From the NCBI GenBank assembly GCA_964408175.1, contig CAYOYL010000219.1:1-22931 (forward strand): a stretch of DNA of 22,931 nucleotides, given 5' to 3'. Origin of the DNA: JAFGKM01 sp964408175 (GTDB lineage: Bacteria > Ratteibacteria > UBA8468 > B48-G9 > JAFGKM01). A program made the position numbers and the translations under genes. Of this stretch, positions 15,649 to 21,890 are shown piece after piece. How positions within the stretch are numbered: the first letter of the stretch is position 1; every line of letters starts with the position of its first letter. A model generated the notes under the pieces. It was not told the origin of the DNA, made no database searches, and was given only the letters and a program-made list of their open reading frames with translations.

Positions 15649-18087
15649 TCAAAAACGGATGTGGATGGTGACGATTTCGCAGGGCTTTACGCTCACTTTT
15701 ATGTTCTTCCCTTCTGGTACGATATCCTCAATTCTGTTGTTTATAAGGTCCGTTTTGACCACCTTCTTTATTCTCTGGAAAAACTGTATATGTGCGGTTG
15801 TCTTTCTTCCTTCAGATTCATAAAACCTCAGTATGTAATCACTGCCCTGCCTGTAGAATGCTGTAGTGATAAGGCTGGAAGGTGATACCGAAAGAAATGA
15901 AAATTCCGGTGCAAGTGAATTCTTTCCTTTACTGTCAACATTCATTATTTCAACAGGTCGTATGAACCTCTCCGCCTGTGCAGGCATGTTGTATCTTTTC
16001 CAGTCTCCGGGATGAAAGATAAGATGGGAGACAAATCTGTGACGTCCTTCTGCCATCATTGTTTTATTTACAAACCTCTCCCATCCGGTCATCTTTGATA
16101 TGCTGTTGATGAGGATATTACCAACGGAATTATCCGTAAGAATGTAATAATGTGATGCGTCATAATTCACATATGAAATGTTTCTTTTTCCATCGGTATG
16201 GTTGATGAAGGATTTTGCAAAGAAGAGGTTTTCCCTCTGCCTTTCTATAAACGATTTATCAAATGGTTCGGATGCCATGTTTTTCTCTTCCACGCCGAAC
16301 GGGTAATCCCCATATATCTTACCGTCAAAAATCCTCGGGAATTCAAGTGTGAGAAACCCACCCTCTTTCCTCCAGTCTACCTGTGTGTGTATCTCTATCC
16401 GTGCCTCATCCTTATAGATGAACAACTCTCTTTCTATCTCGTGTTTTGCAACCTTCCCGTAAGAACGGTAACGGGTAAAAATCTCTCCATCATCTGTCTT
16501 CTCTGTGTGTTCCCATCTGACATCTTTTATCCCTGTTATAGGCCCCACATGTAGTTGTCCTTTCGTCGTATCAACCTTATATAACCGCATCCTGCCAAAA
16601 CTGTTTTCCTGGGAGGTCCTGTATTTTTCGCCGAATACAGAGACCTCAATAATCTCCGAGTCACGTACATCTACTAAAAATGGCACCTTGCTTGCCACTT
16701 TTTTGTTTGCAGTTCCTTTAGCAACTGAAATGGTATTATAACCCCCTGCTGGTAGTCTTACCTTCGCCATTATTTTTTGTTCAAATATCCTCTGACCTTT
16801 TTCTCTATTACTATCTATCAACTGGTACGGAATTTCTTTACCCTCGCCATCCATAAGATTGAAGTTTGGAGTCGCAACAGGGAATGTTACGTCAAGCAGG
16901 ATTTTTTCCTCCCTTTTTCTCGGTAACGGGTTGAATACAAAAAATTCTGCATTCTTTTCTGCGGAGATTTTTTGAGATAGAGAAGAAAGAACTTTTTTCT
17001 TCGCTGCAGTGCAGGTATGTTTTACATAGAGGGCTTCATCCATAAGTTCCTCAAAATCTTTTTCAAAGAGCCACTGGGTTGCATGAGCACAGGTAAGTAG
17101 ATGTTTTTCCCACAGTGCGGTAATCTCTGCAAAATCTTTTTTCATCCCCGCCATTGACGCAACTGCCGTCCACTTCTCCAATTCAGTCAGGTTTATCTCA
17201 TTCTCCTGCCTAAGATAAAAGAGTCCGTTTGAACCGCCCCATCCCACGTTGTAACATACCTCACAGGGGTCAAGGGAACCTTTAACTTCTGGTAGTGCCT
17301 TTTTCTCTATCTCCCTGAAATACTCAACAGGCGTGGCAAATCCAACAGGTATCTTATTCTCCCGCTTCCATATCTTTATGAAATCAAAGATGAGAATTTT
17401 TTTGTCATAATATGGTGTCCTCAAAGGTCTGGTATCATCCCCACCCATGCTCAACCATCTTATTCCTGTGGGAGAAAGGTCTTTATCAGCGGCAATTTCC
17501 TTTGAAAAGTTTTCCTTCAGATTTTCGGCGTAACTGATACCGCCGTAGCATCCCCTGCTGCATAAGATACTGCTCCCGTCCTGTCCCTTCCAGTAAAATT
17601 CAAGGGGTATCTTCTTTGCTGAAAGAGCGGCATGTGGCCTCCAGAATCTAAAAAACCTGTACCCTGCTTTGCTTAAAACCTGGGGTATTTGCGGGTGTCC
17701 TACGGAAACATCAACAGTGGATGCGTATACAGTCAGGTCTGCCTTCGGGAATAATTTTCTATACCTTGTCTTACCAATCTGAATGTCCCTTATCTGCGTC
17801 TCCTCTCCTGTCATAGACGGCCGGAGATTGGTATAGGTTCCGCATATTGCGATTTTCCCCTCGTAAATCCCCTTTCTTAATTCCTCTAACCTTCCCGGTC
17901 TTCGTTTGAGAAACGGCTCAAGTTCTGTCTTGTAGATATCAAAGTACCACCTGTATTCCGGATGTTTCTTAAGAATATCAAGCACCTCCTCAAATACAAG
18001 GGTATATCTTTTCTCATGCCATCTTCTATTCCACGTCCACGCCCAGTCCGCATGACAATAGGGTACTATAAACACTTTTTTATCCAT
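15649..18087 (-). CDS. Glycoside hydrolase family 38 alpha-mannosidase-like protein
   Basis: An 812-residue protein when started at the ATG at 18087; the open frame extends to 18306 only across the URO-D-like gene. AGGAGA (18092-18097) precedes that ATG, and the two genes overlap by eight bases. The N-terminus begins with the GH38 zinc site FIVPYCHADWAWTWNR (H12, D14). The probable nucleophile is D126 in STVDVSVGHPQIPQVL, where GH38 enzymes have the zinc-bound catalytic Asp. A helical mid-domain and beta-sandwich C-terminal domains follow, including a strand-rich region around YRSYGKVAKHEIERELFIY. GH38 enzymes hydrolyse alpha-mannosidic links with retention of configuration. No signal peptide is visible, so it should act on imported oligosaccharides in the cytoplasm. 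Linkage specificity and true substrate are unknown. Confidence 0.9.
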   Translation of the reverse strand: MDKKVFIVPYCHADWAWTWNRRWHEKRYTLVFEEVLDILKKHPEYRWYFDIYKTELEPFLKRRPGRLEELRKGIYEGKIAICGTYTNLRPSMTGEETQIRDIQIGKTRYRKLFPKADLTVYASTVDVSVGHPQIPQVLSKAGYRFFRFWRPHAALSAKKIPLEFYWKGQDGSSILCSRGCYGGISYAENLKENFSKEIAADKDLSPTGIRWLSMGGDDTRPLRTPYYDKKILIFDFIKIWKRENKIPVGFATPVEYFREIEKKALPEVKGSLDPCEVCYNVGWGGSNGLFYLRQENEINLTELEKWTAVASMAGMKKDFAEITALWEKHLLTCAHATQWLFEKDFEELMDEALYVKHTCTAAKKKVLSSLSQKISAEKNAEFFVFNPLPRKREEKILLDVTFPVATPNFNLMDGEGKEIPYQLIDSNREKGQRIFEQKIMAKVRLPAGGYNTISVAKGTANKKVASKVPFLVDVRDSEIIEVSVFGEKYRTSQENSFGRMRLYKVDTTKGQLHVGPITGIKDVRWEHTEKTDDGEIFTRYRSYGKVAKHEIERELFIYKDEARIEIHTQVDWRKEGGFLTLEFPRIFDGKIYGDYPFGVEEKNMASEPFDKSFIERQRENLFFAKSFINHTDGKRNISYVNYDASHYYILTDNSVGNILINSISKMTGWERFVNKTMMAEGRHRFVSHLIFHPGDWKRYNMPAQAERFIRPVEIMNVDSKGKNSLAPEFSFLSVSPSSLITTAFYRQGSDYILRFYESEGRKTTAHIQFFQRIKKVVKTDLINNRIEDIVPEGKNIKVSVKPCEIVTIHIRF

Positions 18088-19183
18088 TGTATCTCCTGTC
18101 AAGAATTTCTCTAACCATTCGTATCCTGCTGAACTCTGCATCCGGAGGTACCTGATCAGCCACTCCGAGGATGTAATTTTTTTCTGCAAAAAGAGAGGCT
18201 GCTCTGACGACGAAGTCCTCGAAATACTTGTCAGAGTATAGGGACGAGAACAGAGCACCGGGAAGGCCTCCAAAAACAATGGTTCTGGCCCCGATGCTTT
18301 TGTCAATCTCCTCGAGAGTAATATCTCCTACGGGTGACGGGGTTACTGCCTCTATGAAATCAAAACCAGATTTGATAAGAAGTGAAACAGTCGGTTTAAC
18401 AGCCCCGTCGTTATGGATGCCGACAAATTTACCCTTTTCCCTGAGCTCTTTTATCCTTTTCCCCCAGTATGGAAGTTCGTATCTTTCAACAAAATTTCTG
18501 CCTGTAATTTCTCCTGAAAGATTTTCGGGAAACTCGACAATTGTACATGGAGAATTGCCTATTATGCTGAAGATTCTATCGTCGCAGTCCTGCAGAAATG
18601 AAAAAGTCTCTTCCATCTTTTTCTGCTCATCTGCAATGAAGGCTATAGTGGTCTGGACGCCTGCCCATCTTGTAATCAAATTCTGCAGGGCGGAAGTGCA
18701 TATGGGCGCAAGGCAAACAGGTATCCCTGCACTGTTCCACAGTTTGTCTATCCTCTCAAAATCTTCATAACAGGGAACAACTTCCCTTTTCTCAAATACG
18801 TATTTCATTATTTCAAGGTCTGAAGGGTTTTTTATATAGTGGGAGCGGTATGCTGAAGTATATGATTCAGGGAGGTATTCGGAAACCGATTCCAATTTAC
18901 CGGCAGGTGTGATAATTCGTGAAATGGTGCGACTGCCTTCTTTCGTCTCTGTAAATTGTACTTCAGACGGAAATTCTTCTTTCCATACCTGCGGAGCATA
19001 GAGATAAATACCTGCTCCCACATCATGATGAAGTTTCAAATATCCTTCTTCTCCGTCATATTTTTCCGGCAGACTTCCTTTTTCTTTCTGGGCAGAATAC
19101 CACCAGGACAGGTCTGCATACCACGGAATCATATCCGGCCTTTCGCCTCTCAAAACAGTAAGTATCCTTTCTCTTTCATTCAT
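18080..19183 (-). CDS. Uroporphyrinogen decarboxylase (URO-D) fold protein, non-heme type
   Basis: A 367-residue TIM-barrel protein of the URO-D superfamily when started at the ATG at 19183, where the family start MNERERILTVLRGERPDMIPW appears. The open frame runs back to 19444 over the lacI 3' end and is rejected as start. Other motifs: GIHNDGAVKPTVSLLIKSGFDFIEAV (the H-x-D-G position that in MtaA methyltransferases is His-x-Cys) and ILGVADQVPPDAE at the end. The lack of that cysteine and the sugar-gene setting argue against a haem or a typical cobalamin methyltransferase role. The function of such URO-D paralogues in glycoside clusters is not known to me. No clear Shine-Dalgarno site; the gene lies 136 bp behind lacI and overlaps GH38 by eight bases. 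Confidence 0.9.
   Translation of the reverse strand: MNERERILTVLRGERPDMIPWYADLSWWYSAQKEKGSLPEKYDGEEGYLKLHHDVGAGIYLYAPQVWKEEFPSEVQFTETKEGSRTISRIITPAGKLESVSEYLPESYTSAYRSHYIKNPSDLEIMKYVFEKREVVPCYEDFERIDKLWNSAGIPVCLAPICTSALQNLITRWAGVQTTIAFIADEQKKMEETFSFLQDCDDRIFSIIGNSPCTIVEFPENLSGEITGRNFVERYELPYWGKRIKELREKGKFVGIHNDGAVKPTVSLLIKSGFDFIEAVTPSPVGDITLEEIDKSIGARTIVFGGLPGALFSSLYSDKYFEDFVVRAASLFAEKNYILGVADQVPPDAEFSRIRMVREILDRRYNG
18092..18097 (-). promoter_or_regulatory. Ribosome binding site that fixes the GH38 start
   Basis: AGGAGA on the minus strand, four bases before the ATG at 18087 and within the last codons of the URO-D-like gene. It selects the start at MDKKVFIVPYCHADW and implies coupled translation. 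Confidence 0.75.
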
Positions 19184-19319
19184 TTTATAAGAACGTTTCT
19201 TTAATCTGCAGTTGTCCCATGTCAGATATCTCTGTCTGAACAAATCAGTCAGGCATAGATTTGCTCTCATTCCCTCTGTCAAATTCATTTTAACATGGTG
19301 GAAACAGAAGTGGTAAATC

Positions 19320-20318
19320 TCACGGTTTCCTGTATCTCGCAGTCGTATTCCTGATGACCAGTTCGGTTGATAACACTTTTGTCTCGCGTTTCCTGTGTCT
19401 GTTTTCCATCCTGTGAAGAAGAACTTGCAGAGATTCTCCGGCAATATCTCTTATGGGCTGGCGTACGGTTGTCAGCGGAAACGGCAGGTAAGAGGAAATC
19501 GGCAAATCGTCAAATCCTATAATGGACAGTTCTTCCGGTATTTTCAGCCCGATTTCAAAGGCCGCTTTCATAAGCCCTATTGCTATCAGGTCGTTAACGC
19601 AGAATACGGCACTCGGTCTGTCCTTCCCAACCAGAAGTTTCATACCTGCCTGGTAGCCAACCTCTTCGCTCCTGCCCTGGCGTATGATAATGAAATTATC
19701 AATCATCTCTATGTGTTGTTTTTTAAAAGAATCTTTATACCCTCCAAGCCGTACGGGTGTGGTCACTGTATCACTTATAAATCCTATCTTTTGATGTCCC
19801 AGCAATATCAGGTAGTCAACCGCTTCTTTCGCCCCTGAAAAATTGTCAACCACAACCTTATCAACATTTACATTATCAGTATCAATGACGTCAATAAGCA
19901 CTGCCGGTAGTTGATTTTCTCTGAAAAAAGAAAAATTCAGGTTGTGGTATGCAATAATTACGCCATCCAGATGCTGTGCGAGTACCTGCTTGTTGATACC
20001 ATCAATTCTTGAAGGGTCAAATTCTGTCAGAATCAACTCCGGGGTCATACTTCTCTGAACGGTGATTGTGGAAATTTCTTCAAATATCTCTGCGTAGAAA
20101 CTGTGTTTGACTTCAGGAAATATGATGCCTATGATACCGCTTTTACCCCCCGAAAGAGCCCGGGCGGACCAGTCAGGCACATAATCCAATTGCTCGGCCA
20201 ACTGCAAGACCTTAAACCTCGTTTTTGGATTAACCCGGGTGTCATTCCTCAACGCCCTTGATACCGTTGAAACATCCAACCCCGCATGTTCAGCAATATC
20301 TTTTAACCTTGTCTTCAT
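19320..20318 (-). CDS. LacI/GalR family transcriptional regulator
   Basis: A full-length 332-residue repressor. Residues 4-24 form the helix-turn-helix (RLKDIAEHAGLDVSTVSRAL), then helix 3 and a hinge with ARALSGG whose L55 is the residue that in LacI and PurR intercalates at the central CpG of the operator. The remainder is the periplasmic-binding-like effector domain (SGIIGIIFPEVKHSFYAEIFEEI..., VVDNFSGAKEAVDYLILLGHQKIGFI, PSAVFCVNDLIAIGLMKA, LSIIGFDDLPISSYLPFPLTTV). The effector is presumably a sugar or sugar phosphate. It is first in a probable operon with URO-D-like and GH38 genes and divergent from the cupin gene. Its own promoter places transcription ~9 bases before the ATG, so the mRNA would be almost leaderless, and a matching operator covers the start point. 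Confidence 0.95.
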   Translation of the reverse strand: MKTRLKDIAEHAGLDVSTVSRALRNDTRVNPKTRFKVLQLAEQLDYVPDWSARALSGGKSGIIGIIFPEVKHSFYAEIFEEISTITVQRSMTPELILTEFDPSRIDGINKQVLAQHLDGVIIAYHNLNFSFFRENQLPAVLIDVIDTDNVNVDKVVVDNFSGAKEAVDYLILLGHQKIGFISDTVTTPVRLGGYKDSFKKQHIEMIDNFIIIRQGRSEEVGYQAGMKLLVGKDRPSAVFCVNDLIAIGLMKAAFEIGLKIPEELSIIGFDDLPISSYLPFPLTTVRQPIRDIAGESLQVLLHRMENRHRKRETKVLSTELVIRNTTARYRKP

Positions 20319-20322
20319 TTTT

Positions 20323-20332
20323 CAACCGTTTG
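20323..20332 (-). promoter_or_regulatory. LacI-type operator O1 at the lacI transcription start
   Basis: CAAACGGTTG on the minus strand, matching the palindrome CAANCGNTTG with a central CpG; with its flanking G the left half (GCAAACG) is the PurR-type half-site. It ends four bases before the lacI ATG and covers the predicted transcription start. See also the second copy at 20416-20425. Confidence 0.6.
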
Positions 20333-20333
20333 C

Positions 20334-20362
20334 ATTTTAGCATATAAATTGTTTTTTGTCAA
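20334..20362 (-). promoter_or_regulatory. Sigma70 promoter of lacI
   Basis: On the minus strand, TTGACA (20357-20362), a 17-bp spacer, TAAAAT (20334-20339). Five of six -10 bases match consensus, as do all -35 bases. Transcription should start near 20327. The -35 box is seven bases from that of the divergent cupin promoter. Confidence 0.75.
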
Positions 20363-20369
20363 GAGCAAT

Positions 20370-20399
20370 TTGACATCTTAGGTTTGTTTATTATATAAT
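20370..20399 (+). promoter_or_regulatory. Sigma70 promoter of the cupin gene
   Basis: TTGACA (20370-20375), an 18-bp spacer and TATAAT (20394-20399), both full consensus. Transcription is expected to begin near 20406, giving a ~40-nt leader with AGGAGA (20435-20440) five bases before the ATG. Confidence 0.8.
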
Positions 20400-20415
20400 G
20401 TACCTGTAAAAAATA

Positions 20416-20425
20416 CAAGCGGTTG
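20416..20425 (+). promoter_or_regulatory. LacI-type operator O2 downstream of the cupin promoter
   Basis: CAAGCGGTTG on the plus strand, matching the same CAANCGNTTG palindrome as O1 and differing from it at one base when each is read in its own gene's direction. It lies at about +10 to +19 of the predicted cupin transcript, where bound repressor would block elongation or initiation. Centre-to-centre distance to O1 is 93 bp. Confidence 0.6.
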
Positions 20426-20445
20426 CTAAGATACAGGAGAAAAGA

Positions 20446-20919
20446 ATGGGCTATACAGACAGGGTGGAAGTTGTGGGAAGAGGATTGAGGAATGGGTATA
20501 TAAAAAAGGCAGGGAAGATTATTGACAGGTGGGGTTTGAAGATGCCGGATGAGTACCCTCCTCTTCTTCTGGATTTCGGTCTGGGCAATTTTTTAAAAAC
20601 AGGGCATATTGAATACTGGGTAGTGAATGATGAGAAGAACGGTTACTGCGGAAAATTTATCTTTATGTTCAAGGGACAGACCTGTCCTGCTCACAACCAC
20701 AAAAAGAAACATGAAACCTTTATGGTTGTAAAAGGTGCAGTCAAGATGCTTTTAAACAGAAAAAGGGTTGTTAAAATGAAAGTAGGGGATGTTTTAAAAA
20801 TGCCGCAAAAAACCTTACATACATTCACTGCTGAAAAGAACTCGCTGATTCTTGAGGTATCCCAGCCCTCGGTACAAAAAGACAGTTTCTTCGCTGACAG
20901 GAAAATAGGTACAGTATGA
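20446..20919 (+). CDS. Single-domain cupin, possibly a D-lyxose/mannose-type sugar isomerase
   Basis: The only plus-strand gene. Its 157 residues form one cupin domain with a metal site H83-x-H85-x4-E90 (PAHNHKKKHETFMVVKG) and H125 in LHTF. The tail LEVSQPSVQKDSFFADRKIG resembles the end of D-lyxose isomerases and of the cupin domain of some sialate synthases. D-lyxose isomerases interconvert lyxose/xylulose and often mannose/fructose; the assignment here is tentative, as the protein is smaller than typical members. It has a consensus promoter, a strong AGGAGA site and an operator in its leader, and it diverges from a LacI regulator, which favours a sugar role. It converges with the thyA-like gene 44 bp away. 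Confidence 0.85.
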   Translation: MGYTDRVEVVGRGLRNGYIKKAGKIIDRWGLKMPDEYPPLLLDFGLGNFLKTGHIEYWVVNDEKNGYCGKFIFMFKGQTCPAHNHKKKHETFMVVKGAVKMLLNRKRVVKMKVGDVLKMPQKTLHTFTAEKNSLILEVSQPSVQKDSFFADRKIGTV

Positions 20920-20963
20920 AAACGCAGGCTGAAGTGTAGATACCAATTCATAGTACATAGAGG

Positions 20964-21833
20964 TTAGAAGGTGGCACCTTTCTTTCCTGTCTTTTTCTCC
21001 ATCTCAAGAAGTTGCCTGCCGTATTCAAATCCCGTCTGAACAACAGGAGCGTCACTGCGTACCGTTCTGCTTTTGATATGGTCCGGGTTATAAAACTCCC
21101 TTTTCCCCAGCATACTCAGGAATCTTTCTTTAAAGTCGTCAAAACTTTCTCCGTAGATATGATAGGAGTCCGAAATGTCTGTATACTGTCCCGCAACAAC
21201 CTCCTTGCCGGTCTTCTCAGATATCCTTTCTGCAATATGTTTTTGAAGGCAGGTAAGCCCGAATATATTCATAAAAGCAGCACGGTAACCATCTCTTGAG
21301 CGCCAGTGTACATTCATTACGAGATGCGGTTTTCCTCCTGCACCCGGGACTACCCTGCACCATACCCGCTGTAAACAGGGTGGGTCATAGGTCTCAGGGT
21401 CGTAAAATGGTACCCATGTGATAGCCTGTGCCCTTCTGGTAAAAAATGTTTTACTGAGTTTTTCAACAATATAATCAATCTGGTCTTTTCTTCTGATTTC
21501 TTGACTATAGGGTATTTTATAATTAAACAAACGGTCGTGATATGTGTATGTCCACTTTTTCTCTTCCGGGTTTATCCAACTGTCATGTACTCCGTCAACC
21601 ACCTCCTGCCTGTACTTTTCAAGGTCCTCCATCCCACCGGGAAAACCCAGATGTATCCTCGGTTCTGAAAAAGGGTCGTTTATCACCATAAGCATCATTG
21701 CATCTTTACTTTCAGGGTCACCAGGACGGTCATATTCAGTTTTGATTGATATGCCTTTTTCCCATAATTCAATAAGGCTCTTCTCCCACACCTCTCCTAT
21801 GGATTCTCCTTTAACTGTTATTACCGGTATCAT
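20964..21833 (-). CDS. Thymidylate synthase superfamily protein (divergent ThyA)
   Basis: A 289-residue protein with the core of the thymidylate synthase/dCMP hydroxymethylase fold. The nucleophile is C153 in DPPCLQRVW. R133-R134 lie 20 residues before it, as R126-R127 do before C146 in Escherichia coli ThyA; R178-S179-R180-D181 matches the phosphate motif RSCD; N189 is eight residues after D181, as N177 is after D169; H225-I-Y227 matches H207-x-Y209. The Asn at the base-selecting position (Asp in dCMP hydroxymethylases) favours a uracil nucleotide. The N-terminus (~1-115) is unlike canonical ThyA and an Arg21 equivalent is not obvious. It may make dTMP or act on another pyrimidine nucleotide. 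Starts 57 bp after the polX stop with AAGGAG before the ATG. Confidence 0.85.
   Translation of the reverse strand: MIPVITVKGESIGEVWEKSLIELWEKGISIKTEYDRPGDPESKDAMMLMVINDPFSEPRIHLGFPGGMEDLEKYRQEVVDGVHDSWINPEEKKWTYTYHDRLFNYKIPYSQEIRRKDQIDYIVEKLSKTFFTRRAQAITWVPFYDPETYDPPCLQRVWCRVVPGAGGKPHLVMNVHWRSRDGYRAAFMNIFGLTCLQKHIAERISEKTGKEVVAGQYTDISDSYHIYGESFDDFKERFLSMLGKREFYNPDHIKSRTVRSDAPVVQTGFEYGRQLLEMEKKTGKKGATF
20968..20990 (+). terminator. Weak candidate terminator of the cupin gene
   Basis: Plus-strand stem AAGGT-GGC-ACCTT followed by a T-rich run, about 48 bp after the cupin stop. It lies over the last codons of the convergent thyA-like gene. Five base pairs only, so low confidence. Confidence 0.25.
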
Positions 21834-21890
21834 TTATCTCCTTTTCCCCTCATTTTTCTCTGATACGCTTTCACTTTGCAGGGTTATGAT

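Noticed and set aside
18088..18306. Extension of the GH38 frame upstream of 18087
   Set aside because: It runs through the URO-D-like gene in another frame; the HADW zinc motif and the AGGAGA site both support the start at 18087.
19188..19201. AACGTT-centred palindrome just upstream of the URO-D-like start
   Set aside because: Only six bases are perfectly symmetric and it differs from the CAANCGNTTG motif; likely chance.
19184..19444. Extension of the URO-D-like frame upstream of 19183
   Set aside because: It overlaps the lacI 3' end by 125 bp, has no family similarity and no ribosome binding site; the family start motif begins at 19183.
19818..19827. Intragenic near-match to the LacI-type operator in lacI
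   Set aside because: CAACCGCTTC matches nine of ten positions, but similar near-matches occur by chance (for example near 1575), so I do not call a third operator.
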